Origin: a virus
DNA: 20,267 bases
Strand: one strand, 5' to 3'
IMG/VR virus record: IMGVR_UViG_3300023119_000164
Location: 1 to 20,267 of that record
Positions 6,350-11,821 of this stretch are shown here, piece after piece. The translations under genes and the position numbers were made by a program. The notes below the pieces were generated by a model. The model had not been told where the DNA came from. It was given only the letters and a program-made list of their open reading frames with translations, and ran no database searches. Positions within the stretch are counted from its first letter, which is position 1. Every line of letters starts with the position of its first letter.

Positions 6350-6757
6350 ATGAGAATATTCGGTTATGAATATAATGACGGTGGTCGTTCTAAATACTTT
6401 AAAGGTAAAGCAGGAGACTGTGCAGTTAGAGCAATGGCAATAGCGTTAGAACTTGACTATAAAGATTGCTATAACGAATTAGCAAAACAAAATCAGGTTA
6501 GCACGGGACAAAAATCAGCAAGAAACGGAATCTGGAAAAAAGATTTTGAGTTGGTTTTAAAACGCTATGGTTGGGTCTGGCATAAAGCACCTAAGTTCGA
6601 TGGACGGAAAGCATACTGCCACGATATGCCGAAAGGTAAAGTAATAGGTAGAATGTCCAGACACTATGTTGCTATCATTGATGGAGTTTGTAATGATAGT
6701 TGGAATAGTGGTCAAAAAATGGTATATGGTTACTGGGCAAAACCAGATACTAAATAA
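6350..6757 (+). CDS. Possible papain-fold cysteine hydrolase, phage early-type protein
   Basis: 135 residues, ATG 6350 with AAGGAG about eight bases upstream. The sequence contains AGDCAVRAMAIA with Cys24, and later MSRHYVAIIDGV with His105, then CND (Asn115/Asp116). A Cys in a GDCAVRA context at the start of a helix, a His opening a strand 80 residues later, and an acidic or Asn residue soon after is the order of papain-like Cys/His/Asp-Asn triads. Similar proteins are common in phages and carry no proven activity. A SARNG motif and closing VYGYWAK are also family features. The gene forms a monocistronic unit: promoter at 6195 and strong terminator at 6765. Confidence 0.55.
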   Translation: MRIFGYEYNDGGRSKYFKGKAGDCAVRAMAIALELDYKDCYNELAKQNQVSTGQKSARNGIWKKDFELVLKRYGWVWHKAPKFDGRKAYCHDMPKGKVIGRMSRHYVAIIDGVCNDSWNSGQKMVYGYWAKPDTK

Positions 6758-6764
6758 ACCAAAG

Positions 6765-6793
6765 AGGGGTGGCGAAAGTCATCCCTTTTTTTT
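6765..6793 (+). terminator. Strong rho-independent terminator
   Basis: The 5' arm AGGGGTGGC (6765-6773) pairs with GTCATCCCT (6778-6786), nine base pairs including two G-U, around a GAAA tetraloop, followed by eight T (6786-6793). It ends the unit of the gene at 6350. It lies between convergent genes and may partly stop - strand transcription from the nuclease gene too, since a moderately T-rich tract follows on that strand. Confidence 0.85.
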
Positions 6794-6794
6794 G

Positions 6795-7139
6795 TTATTT
6801 GATTTTCCAATCTTCTAGTAATTGATAAACATCATCAACAGAATAAGCAACGCCTACTTTACCACCTGCTTTTTCTATTTGTTGTATTCTGACACGCTGT
6901 ATTGGAGATAGATAACCTTTTGGAGTTTGAGTTTTAGGTTTTTTAATTTCAATACCATAATACTTACCATCATGGATTATTGTTATATCTGGCACCCCCG
7001 CTTTTACACCTTCTGCTTTCATTTTTTTAGCAACAGATAACTTCCTATGCCCACCATTAGGAACTGCCCAGTAACAGATTCTCCTTATTTCTAAATACTC
7101 AACTATTGCCTTTTGAAGTTTATGTTCAACTTCTTGCAT
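6795..7139 (-). CDS. VRR-NUC domain nuclease
   Basis: 114 residues on the - strand. The chain has the VRR-NUC order: an N-terminal helix (EHKLQKAIVEYLE), VPNGGHR at 26-32, then GVKAGVPDITIIHDGKYYGI with Asp51, followed by E64-I-K66, and a C-terminal LSPIQRVRIQQIEKAGGKVG containing Gln81. Asp51, Glu64 and Lys66 form the PD-(D/E)XK catalytic set. Family members are small phage structure-selective or nicking nucleases, related to the domain of FAN1, and are often found with replication genes. Its length is usual for stand-alone phage versions. It is one of only two genes here on the - strand and its start overlaps the small upstream gene by 14 bases. Confidence 0.9.
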   Translation of the reverse strand: MQEVEHKLQKAIVEYLEIRRICYWAVPNGGHRKLSVAKKMKAEGVKAGVPDITIIHDGKYYGIEIKKPKTQTPKGYLSPIQRVRIQQIEKAGGKVGVAYSVDDVYQLLEDWKIK

Positions 7140-7284
7140 CTAGTATCTTTAGAATCTCCTCGCTTAGGTCTTCAATGTATTCGCAAAGATTATCTCTCAT
7201 ACTTTTATCATTAGATCTTGATATTTGAGCAATAACTAACTTAATATCTAGCACTCTACTGATAACTTCTTGTTTATTATCCAT
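7126..7284 (-). CDS. Small helical protein, 52 aa, upstream partner of the VRR-NUC gene
   Basis: On the - strand the ORF runs from ATG (7284-7282) MDNKQEVISRVLDIKLVIAQ to ...DLSEEILKILDARS and stops at 7126. The product is almost wholly helical and slightly acidic. Its last 14 bases overlap the start of the nuclease gene, suggesting translational coupling. The ribosome binding site is weak (AAGATACTGCA before ATG). No in-frame upstream ATG extends it. It is not recognisable as a family. It could be an accessory or regulator of the nuclease; only the adjacency supports that. Confidence 0.5.
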   Translation of the reverse strand: MDNKQEVISRVLDIKLVIAQISRSNDKSMRDNLCEYIEDLSEEILKILDARS

Positions 7285-7327
7285 TGCAGTATCTTAAAGG
7301 TAAATGAAAATAAAATGTAAATATTTC

Positions 7328-7355
7328 TTTACTTTATGAACAAAAGGCGTATAAT
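7328..7355 (+). promoter_or_regulatory. Promoter 2 of the shared-spacer family
   Basis: TTTACT (7328-7333), a 16-base spacer ending TATGAACAAAAGGCG, and TATAAT (7350-7355) followed by GGCAC. It precedes the gene at 7388, and lies back to back with the start of the - strand island. Confidence 0.8.
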
Positions 7356-7387
7356 GGCACATGTAATCAAATAAAAAGGAGAAAAAA

Positions 7388-7777
7388 ATGACTACAACAA
7401 CTAAACCTTCAATATTAGATATTAAATATAACTTTGGTGAGGACTTTCACACTAAGTGTTTTGTTATTCACTTGCAATGGTTAGAGAACTATGGCGATAG
7501 CGATAATCCTTCTTTTAGATGGAAAGGTGGCGAATCTTTGGTTTTCTGGGATGACAACTTAGCAAACATATATGCTAGGGTAGCAGACTTTTGTGCAAAC
7601 TATAACACTCAGTATAGCGGTGCTAAATATCTTTTAAGTGATGATGAAAGTATGGACGACTTTATCTATAGACACGAGAAAGAATCAGAAGTGTCTTATC
7701 CAGAACTTTATACTCTTAGCAAAGATAATAAAGAAATGGTATCTATCAGGGAAGCAGACCCGTTTCCAGAGTTCTAA
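7388..7777 (+). CDS. Hypothetical acidic phage protein, 129 aa
   Basis: ATG 7388 is preceded by AAAAAGGAG. The protein has no signal peptide or membrane segment, is acidic and aromatic-rich (FVIHLQWLENYGDSDNPSF and FRWKGGESLVFWDD), and ends DPFPEF. I do not recognise a family. The gene is a single-gene unit: promoter at 7328 and a terminator hairpin at 7782, as for the gene at 6350. Such separately controlled small proteins in the early region are often host-directed, but that is inference. Confidence 0.7.
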   Translation: MTTTTKPSILDIKYNFGEDFHTKCFVIHLQWLENYGDSDNPSFRWKGGESLVFWDDNLANIYARVADFCANYNTQYSGAKYLLSDDESMDDFIYRHEKESEVSYPELYTLSKDNKEMVSIREADPFPEF

Positions 7778-7781
7778 TTAC

Positions 7782-7808
7782 TAGGGGGGTAATACCCCCT
7801 ATATTTTT
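7782..7808 (+). terminator. G/C-run hairpin terminator
   Basis: TAGGGGG (7782-7788) pairs with CCCCCTA (7795-7801) around a six-base loop; a T-rich tail follows (TATTTTTAT). It ends the unit at 7388 and precedes the promoter at 7817. Confidence 0.75.
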
Positions 7809-7816
7809 ATAAATAG

Positions 7817-7846
7817 TTTACATTATATGAACAAAAGGCGTATAAT
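7817..7846 (+). promoter_or_regulatory. Promoter 3 of the shared-spacer family
   Basis: TTTACA (7817-7822), an 18-base spacer ending TATGAACAAAAGGCG, identical to the block at 7328, and TATAAT (7841-7846). Transcription would begin in the 7850s and serve the small genes from 7879 to 8721. The leader contains AACCAAATAATAAGGAG, similar to the leaders after the promoters at 7328 and 11212. Confidence 0.8.
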
Positions 7847-7878
7847 TGGATTATCAACCAAATAATAAGGAGATAAAA

Positions 7879-8046
7879 ATGAAAAATCATGTTTCACAAG
7901 TTTTAAAAGATAAAGTTAATAACTATATCGACAACGGCAAAAATGCTAGATATATCGTTACTCAATTAATACAAGAGGGTTACGATTTCTTTGATTCACA
8001 AGAAGCAGTTACAGAAGTTCTATGGGAAAGAGAGGAGAGAGTTTAA
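7879..8046 (+). CDS. Small helical phage protein, 55 aa
   Basis: ATG 7879 is preceded by AAGGAG at 7867-7872. An in-frame TTG at 7846 is rejected because it overlaps the promoter -10 box. The product MKNHVSQVLKDKVNNYIDNG... is helical with a central ARYIVTQLIQEGYDFFDSQE and an end LWEREERV. No family is recognised; the helix-turn-helix-like look of ARYIVTQLIQEG could be chance. Its stop overlaps the next ATG (TAATG). It heads a four-gene unit of small proteins. Confidence 0.7.
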   Translation: MKNHVSQVLKDKVNNYIDNGKNARYIVTQLIQEGYDFFDSQEAVTEVLWEREERV

Positions 8047-8360
8047 TGATAGTAGAATCTTTAAATATGACTGAGGTTATTGACAGATTAATGCAAGATA
8101 TATATTCAGATTGGACTTACGAACAAGCAGAAGCACTAGCAGATTATTATGAACAACAATATGGTGGCGAAAAATATCATTGGGAATTTAGTAAACTTGA
8201 AGTGCGTTTAGAATGGTCAGCATATAAAACAAAACAACATCTTTTTAACCGCTATAGATTTCTATTTGATGAAGATGAAGTAGGCAATATAGAAACTATA
8301 GAAAACGAAACACTCGTAATTAAGTGTAGAGATAATACATATTTAGTGAGGGCATTCTAA
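8046..8360 (+). CDS. Hypothetical phage protein, 104 aa
   Basis: I chose ATG 8046 because it overlaps the upstream TAA and has GAGAGGAGAG upstream; the in-frame ATG at 8022 lacks any site. The product begins MIVESLNMTEVIDRLMQDIY, has an acidic helical N-terminal half with repeated Tyr (ALADYYEQQYGG), a central WSAYKTKQHLFNRYRFLF, and a beta-rich end. No domain is recognised. It is the second gene of the unit from the promoter at 7817 and couples to the next by TAATG. Confidence 0.7.
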   Translation: MIVESLNMTEVIDRLMQDIYSDWTYEQAEALADYYEQQYGGEKYHWEFSKLEVRLEWSAYKTKQHLFNRYRFLFDEDEVGNIETIENETLVIKCRDNTYLVRAF

Positions 8361-8557
8361 TGGCAAAGTGGAGAGTAAGAAAATGGGAAACTGTGAGAGT
8401 TATGAGTGCTATCACAGTTGAAGCAGATAGTGAGTTTGAAGCAATAGCAGAAGCACAAGATGATGAGTTAAATATGAAATGGGACGGGAAGTTAGAATAC
8501 CCTGAAACCTTAGATGATGAAGATGAGTGGTTTGCTAGTGAAGTAGAGGAAGAATAA
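8360..8557 (+). CDS. Small acidic phage protein, 65 aa
   Basis: The ATG overlaps the upstream TAA. The N-terminus is basic and Trp-rich (MAKWRVRKWETVRV), followed by VEADSEFEAIAEAQDD, and an acidic end EDEWFASEVEEE. This pattern of a beta start with the phrase A-E-A then E-A-I-A-E-A is frequent in small phage proteins of unknown function. No structure or role can be assigned. It overlaps the next gene by one base. Confidence 0.7.
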   Translation: MAKWRVRKWETVRVMSAITVEADSEFEAIAEAQDDELNMKWDGKLEYPETLDDEDEWFASEVEEE

Positions 8558-8721
8558 TGAATTTAAAAGATAGTGAAAAAGTTGCACAAGACATCATAGA
8601 TAACTTACCAAGACGAATGGCAATACAATGGATTGGCACTATTATTTGGCGATTCTCAGAGCAAGATAATGAATTTAATAAAGCAGTTAAGAATCATTTA
8701 AGAAATATAAAAAATAAATAA
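8557..8721 (+). CDS. Small phage protein, 54 aa
   Basis: ATG 8557 overlaps the TAA of the upstream gene, and GAGGAAGA lies just upstream. The product reads MNLKDSEKVAQDIIDNLPRR..., has a hydrophobic helix MAIQWIGTIIWRFSEQ, and a basic Lys/Asn-rich end (KNHLRNIKNK). One amphipathic or membrane-associated helix is possible. It closes the four-gene unit driven from 7817. The coupled start and ribosome binding site support it. No family recognised. Confidence 0.6.
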   Translation: MNLKDSEKVAQDIIDNLPRRMAIQWIGTIIWRFSEQDNEFNKAVKNHLRNIKNK

Positions 8722-8726
8722 ATAGA

Positions 8727-8732
8727 TATAAT
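8727..8732 (+). promoter_or_regulatory. -10 box directly before the HTH gene
   Basis: A perfect TATAAT lies seven bases from ATG 8739, with no ribosome binding site between. Transcription would begin at or next to the ATG, as for a leaderless message. No good -35 element is visible (AATATA at 17 bases), so the call is weak. Confidence 0.3.
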
Positions 8733-8738
8733 AGAATT

Positions 8739-8918
8739 ATGAAAAGAAGCACATTAACTGGTGAAGAAATAAAAACTCTAAGACACCAATTAAAACTTAA
8801 ACAGAGAGAGTGTGCCGATATTATCGGTGTAGGTATTCGCCAATGGCAAAAGTATGAAGCAGGAGACCAACCCTGCAAACAACTTTACATAGATGTTTTA
8901 AAGGCGAGAGCAAATTAG
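8739..8918 (+). CDS. Cro/CI-like helix-turn-helix DNA-binding protein, 59 aa
   Basis: The ORF opens MKRSTLTGEEIKTLRHQLKL and continues KQRECADIIGVGIRQWQKYE then AGDQPCKQLYIDVLKARAN. Residues ~9-40 fit the XRE helix-turn-helix: I-K-x-L-R-x-x-L then K-Q-x-E-C-A-D-I-I-G-V, the recognition helix IRQWQKYEAG. The E-A-G end is a hallmark of Cro/CI-type domains. The length is that of a minimal Cro. It probably regulates phage promoters; the palindromes at 6107-6147 or the conserved promoter block are candidate targets, not shown. There is no ribosome binding site; a TATAAT ends seven bases before ATG, so the message may be leaderless. The promoter for the replication block overlaps its stop. Confidence 0.75.
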   Translation: MKRSTLTGEEIKTLRHQLKLKQRECADIIGVGIRQWQKYEAGDQPCKQLYIDVLKARAN

Positions 8919-8926
8919 TATATAAT
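8897..8926 (+). promoter_or_regulatory. Candidate promoter for the replication operon
   Basis: TATAAT at 8921-8926 lies just behind the stop of the HTH gene; a TTTAAA at 8897-8902 is 18 bases upstream as a poor -35. It does not carry the TATGAACAAAAGGCG block. It would drive the structured leader and the gene at 9021. Confidence 0.4.
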
Positions 8927-8940
8927 GTAATCACCTCATA

Positions 8941-9016
8941 AGAGTTGTAAACTAAGAGGGGGAGTAATTACCCCCTCGAACTCTAAGAGGTTAGTTTATA
9001 AATTTTTATAGGGGGT
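8941..9016 (+). promoter_or_regulatory. Structured 5' leader with alternative pairing to the ribosome binding site
   Basis: GAGGGGG (8956-8962) pairs with CCCCCTC (8971-8977) around an 8-base loop. Outside it TAAACTAA (8948-8955) pairs with TTAGTTTA (8991-8998), and a T-run (9003-9007) follows, so the whole works as a terminator-like hairpin. Two alternatives exist. AGAGTT (8941-8946) can pair with AACTCT (8979-8984), crossing the outer stem as a pseudoknot or competing with it. ACCCCCT (8970-8976) can also pair with AGGGGGT (9010-9016), the ribosome binding site of the gene at 9021. It may be an attenuator or translational switch. Confidence 0.55.
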
Positions 9017-9020
9017 ATAT

Positions 9021-9737
9021 ATGAGCAACTCTGCTCAAGAAAAACAATCATTTCTTATTTATAAGTCATTCTACGAACCAATTAAACATCTTACAGATGA
9101 AGAACTTGGTAAACTTTTTAGAGCAATCTATCAATATCAACTAACTGGTGAAATACCAGAACAATCTTCAATCTTAATGGCATTTATGTTCTTTAAGAAT
9201 CAGTTTGACTTAGACAATGTAAAGTATGACAAGAAAGTAGAAATACTTAGAGAGAACGGCAAGAAAGGTGGTAGACCTAAGAAACCAAAAGAAAGCAAAG
9301 AAAACCATTTGGTTTTTGAAAAAGCAAAAAAACCAGTTAAAGTAAAAGATAAAGTTAAAGATAAAGATATTAAATATAACTTAGAAACAAAAGATGGTTA
9401 CTTTGCAGTTAGTGAAACCTACTTTGGTGAATTACAACATACATACCAATTTGTAGATTGCCACGAAGAATTTAGAAAAATGGTAATGTGGTTAAAGTCC
9501 AACACAAGTAAACAAAAAACTAATAGAGGTATGCCTAGATTTATTAATAGTTGGTTGTCAAGACAAGCAGATAAAATACCACAAAAAAATGACATGTCTT
9601 ATGCAGAAATTGGTAATATGGTAAGACAAAAGCAACAAGATACAACTGTAACCAAAGTTCTATCATTGGAAGATATTAAGAAGATGAGACAAGAACAATT
9701 AATAAGGAGAGAGAAAGATGTACACACCAAGCATTGA
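9021..9737 (+). CDS. Phage replication initiator / replisome organiser-like protein (DUF6291-type N-terminus)
   Basis: 238 residues, ATG 9021 preceded by AGGGGG. Residues ~8-85 (FLIYKSFYEPIKHLTDEELG and a following FRAIYQYQLTG) match the DUF6291-type domain found in phage replication proteins. A KKGGRPKK segment at 81-88 and a Lys/Asp-rich linker (VKVKDKVKDKD) follow. The C-terminal part has a helical domain closing with RFINSWLSRQ near 173-182, as in replisome organisers and initiators. These proteins bind the origin and bring in helicase. A repetitive AT-rich stretch within the linker (9301-9375) may itself be the origin, as in lambda O. The last 20 bases overlap the next gene. Confidence 0.7.
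   Translation: MSNSAQEKQSFLIYKSFYEPIKHLTDEELGKLFRAIYQYQLTGEIPEQSSILMAFMFFKNQFDLDNVKYDKKVEILRENGKKGGRPKKPKESKENHLVFEKAKKPVKVKDKVKDKDIKYNLETKDGYFAVSETYFGELQHTYQFVDCHEEFRKMVMWLKSNTSKQKTNRGMPRFINSWLSRQADKIPQKNDMSYAEIGNMVRQKQQDTTVTKVLSLEDIKKMRQEQLIRREKDVHTKH
9301..9375. repeat. Inverted repeat plus AT-rich short repeats inside the initiator gene, candidate origin
   Basis: AAAACC-ATTT-GGTTTT (9301-9316) is a perfect hairpin, and GGTTTTT (9311-9317) can also pair with AAAAACC (9328-9334). Just downstream AAAGATAAAG occurs at 9345-9354 and 9357-9366 and GTTAAAG at 9336-9342 and 9354-9360. The region encodes the low-complexity linker, so protein composition may account for part of it. Lambda places its iterons in the equivalent part of O. 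Confidence 0.35.
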
Positions 9738-10302
9738 TTATTTAGAAACAGCACAAAACATTCTTGCTAGATTAGAAATGGAATACAAATACGCTTCTGC
9801 AAGAGGCGTAGATAAACCAGAAATGATTAAGTTTCTAGCAGAACAGTTAGAAAGACTACACGACCATGAAGTCTTATGTTGGCAAGAAGCACTAAATAAA
9901 ATAGCAGAAGAAGGCAGACAACACCCACCTACTGTTCCAGAAATCATAAAAGTAATTAAAGATATTGCAAAACTTACAAGACCTGCATTACCAGTTCCAG
10001 AGAAAGAAGAAAATATAGACTGGATGAGAAAGTGGGAAATGGCAGACGATAAGTCAAAGTTTAAGTTCTACATTACTAATAGATTTATAGATGTTGCACC
10101 TTTTATAGAGAATCTATTTCACGAATACAATATAAAACATAGAGGTTGGAAGCGTTGGGAATCTAAATATATGATGTCATTTCACTACTGTCCACAATAC
10201 ATTACACCTAGTGAAGATAATCCACAAGAAGCATATAAAAAGATGAGAGAACTTACAGAAGAAAGACAAAACAAGATTATTAAATACTTTCAAACAAGAT
10301 GA
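9718..10302 (+). CDS. Replication-associated protein, possible helicase loader
   Basis: 194 residues, starting 20 bases inside the initiator gene with AAGGAGAGAGAAAG upstream. The N-terminal ~95 residues are helical and carry WQEALNKIAEEGRQHPPTVP followed by EIIKVIKDIAK. The W-x-A-L...PPT-x-x-E-I arrangement recalls the N-terminal domain of phage helicase loaders and G39P-like proteins, which load the replicative helicase at the origin. The C-terminal half is aromatic and basic (HRGWKRWESKYMMSFHYCPQ). No Walker motifs are present, so it is not a DnaC-type ATPase. Position directly after an initiator supports this reading; direct evidence is limited. Confidence 0.5.
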   Translation: MYTPSIDYLETAQNILARLEMEYKYASARGVDKPEMIKFLAEQLERLHDHEVLCWQEALNKIAEEGRQHPPTVPEIIKVIKDIAKLTRPALPVPEKEENIDWMRKWEMADDKSKFKFYITNRFIDVAPFIENLFHEYNIKHRGWKRWESKYMMSFHYCPQYITPSEDNPQEAYKKMRELTEERQNKIIKYFQTR

Positions 10303-10763
10303 TTAATCTAAGAAAAGTTGGAGTAGGAACAATCATTCCTGCTGATGAAGAAAGTTCTAATTTTGTAGATAAACTAAAACTAAACGAAGTTATCTCTGCT
10401 GATTTTAAGAAACCTAGAAACTATAAATTTCATAAGAAGTATTTTGCATTAGTAAACTTTGCATACGAGAATTGGGAACCAGAAGCATTTGAAGATTCTA
10501 AATGGAAAGATATAGTTCCAGAAAAGTCTTTAGAACGCTTTAGAAAGGATTTAATCATTTTAAGTGGGCATTATGATGCAGTCTATAGAGTAGATGGTTC
10601 GGTAAGAATCGAAGCAAAATCCATAAGTTTTGCGAGTATGAACGAAGAAACATTTGCAGAACTATATGATGCTACAATAAATGTAATCTTAAAAAAGATT
10701 CTTAAAAACTACACTAGAGAAGATTTAGATGTAGTGTTAGCACAATTAGAGGAGTTTTACTAA
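10299..10763 (+). CDS. DUF1367 family protein
   Basis: 154 residues, overlapping the upstream stop by ATGA. Matches the DUF1367 pattern well: an N-terminal strand with IPADEESSNFVDKLKLNEVI, then FKKPRNYKFHKKYFALVNFA, a middle with LIILSGHYD, and a C-terminal AKSISFASMNEETFAELYDA. The family is common in phages and lambdoid prophages near recombination genes; a defined biochemical role is not known to me. The NYKFHKK segment is basic and may contact nucleic acid. It couples to a small acidic gene by TAATG and sits between replication genes and an HNH nuclease. Confidence 0.85.
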   Translation: MINLRKVGVGTIIPADEESSNFVDKLKLNEVISADFKKPRNYKFHKKYFALVNFAYENWEPEAFEDSKWKDIVPEKSLERFRKDLIILSGHYDAVYRVDGSVRIEAKSISFASMNEETFAELYDATINVILKKILKNYTREDLDVVLAQLEEFY

Positions 10764-10945
10764 TGGCAACAATCGAAGAAAAATACGAGTTAGCACTACA
10801 GATGCTAAGTGATATTACAAATAACATAGCAGAAACACAACACGCTACGCCTTCTAACTTTGACGAGCATATAGAAACTATTATTGATAATCCTAATATC
10901 TTTATAGAAGATGATTTAGAGGAAGAAGAAATCACATTACAATGA
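10763..10945 (+). CDS. Small acidic protein, 60 aa
   Basis: ATG overlaps the TAA upstream, and GAGGAG precedes it. The N-terminal half is helical (MATIEEKYELALQMLSDITN), the second half very acidic (IEDDLEEEEITLQ). The stop overlaps the next ATG by four bases. No family recognised. A strongly acidic partner gene ahead of a basic nuclease suggests, but does not show, a regulating or DNA-mimic role. Confidence 0.65.
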   Translation: MATIEEKYELALQMLSDITNNIAETQHATPSNFDEHIETIIDNPNIFIEDDLEEEEITLQ

Positions 10946-11235
10946 CAAAGAAAGAGAGAAAGCAAAGATTTGATTTAATATCGCAAATGGGTTGTTGTAT
11001 ATGTCAAAGACCTGCTGAGATACACCACCTTATAGGGCATAAATATAAGGGAATGGGAATGAAAGCAGACGATATATATACTATTGGTTTATGTCCAGAA
11101 CATCATAGGGGAAATCAGGGGATTCACCACTTAGGTATGAGAATATGGGAAGATATTTATGGTAGTCAAGATTATCACTTAACTAGGGTAGAAAAATTTA
11201 TTGAAAAAAACTTTACTTATGAACAAAAGTCGTAG
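10942..11235 (+). CDS. Ref-like HNH endonuclease
   Basis: 97 residues. A zinc-stabilised HNH core is visible: C18-C19-I-C21, then EIHHL with H28/H29, LCPEHHR with Cys51, His54 and His55, and QGIHHLG with His62/His63, followed by RIWEDIYGSQ. This spacing matches the RecA-dependent Ref nuclease of phage P1 and relatives, which cut DNA at RecA-promoted displacement loops. Chain length matches the catalytic core rather than full-length P1 Ref, so a RecA-interacting N-terminal tail may be absent. Its TAG falls inside a promoter (11212-11241), so its last residues FTYEQKS are encoded by promoter sequence. Confidence 0.8.
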   Translation: MTKKERKQRFDLISQMGCCICQRPAEIHHLIGHKYKGMGMKADDIYTIGLCPEHHRGNQGIHHLGMRIWEDIYGSQDYHLTRVEKFIEKNFTYEQKS

Positions 11236-11241
11236 TATAAT
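11212..11241 (+). promoter_or_regulatory. Promoter 4 of the shared-spacer family
   Basis: TTTACT (11212-11217), spacer TATGAACAAAAGTCG plus TAG (18 bases), TATAAT (11236-11241), then GGCACCAT. The block differs from the other copies by a T for G and three extra bases before the -10. It starts within the HNH gene and serves the small genes from 11298 on. Confidence 0.7.
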
Positions 11242-11297
11242 GGCACCATAAGTTAATAAAAACTTATATTTTAACCAAATAAAAAGAGAGAAAAAAA

Positions 11298-11630
11298 ATG
11301 GAAAATACTTCAAGAACAGATAGCATAGACTATATCAGACATCCAGAGTTTAACTCACCAGATGTTAATTACAAGAAAGATAAAGAGTTGTTATTAGACT
11401 TTATCGAAACAGTTTCATTAACATTCGAGCATAACATTCCTAAAGACTACAATGGCGATTACGAAACTATTAGTAATTACGATTTCTGCCAAACAAGTAT
11501 CAGAACTATTTATATCTACTCAGATACTTTCGGTTGGTCAGACTTTAAAAAGTTAGTAGATAAAACACTTATCAATAAGTTCTCAGAGCAAGTGTTAAAC
11601 GATTTAGACTTTTACCCAGAGGGAGAATAA
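11298..11630 (+). CDS. Hypothetical phage protein, 110 aa
   Basis: ATG 11298 follows a purine-rich leader with AAAAAGAGAG. The protein is acidic with many Tyr/Phe and Asp, and contains KELLLDFIETVSLTFEHNIP and WSDFKKLVDKTLINKFSEQ. No membrane segment or signal peptide. The family is not recognised. It is the first gene after the promoter at 11212, and the next gene starts two bases after its stop. Confidence 0.7.
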   Translation: MENTSRTDSIDYIRHPEFNSPDVNYKKDKELLLDFIETVSLTFEHNIPKDYNGDYETISNYDFCQTSIRTIYIYSDTFGWSDFKKLVDKTLINKFSEQVLNDLDFYPEGE

Positions 11631-11632
11631 TC

Positions 11633-11821
11633 ATGGAATTTATAAGCATCACAACACCTAGAGGAGATTTTGCAAGTTCATTAGCAGAAGATATTGGCAG
11701 AGGTTACATCAGCGTAGAAGATGCCAACGCTTTACTTAATGGTAATAAAACTTATGCAGAGATTCAATACTCTAAATCAGAAGTCCAACAAGAAATTAAT
11801 GATTGGTTGGATAATGGATAA
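11633..11821 (+). CDS. Small phage protein, 62 aa
   Basis: ATG 11633 has GAGGGAGAATAATC upstream. The protein MEFISITTPRGDFASSLAED continues with GYISVEDANALLNGNKT and a helical acidic C-terminus ending DWLDNG. The sequence pattern is that of small soluble phage proteins; no function known. The gene overlaps the following one by eight bases. Confidence 0.65.
   Translation: MEFISITTPRGDFASSLAEDIGRGYISVEDANALLNGNKTYAEIQYSKSEVQQEINDWLDNG

Noticed and set aside
7846-7879. TTG start at 7846 for the 55-aa gene
   Set aside because: The TTG overlaps the TATAAT box; the ATG at 7879 has AAGGAG.
8022-8046. ATG 8022 as start of the 104-aa gene
   Set aside because: No ribosome binding site; ATG 8046 has GAGAGGAGAG and TAATG coupling.
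11721-11814. Start at 11721 giving an 87-residue protein
   Set aside because: The extension lies inside the 11633-11821 gene and lacks a ribosome binding site.
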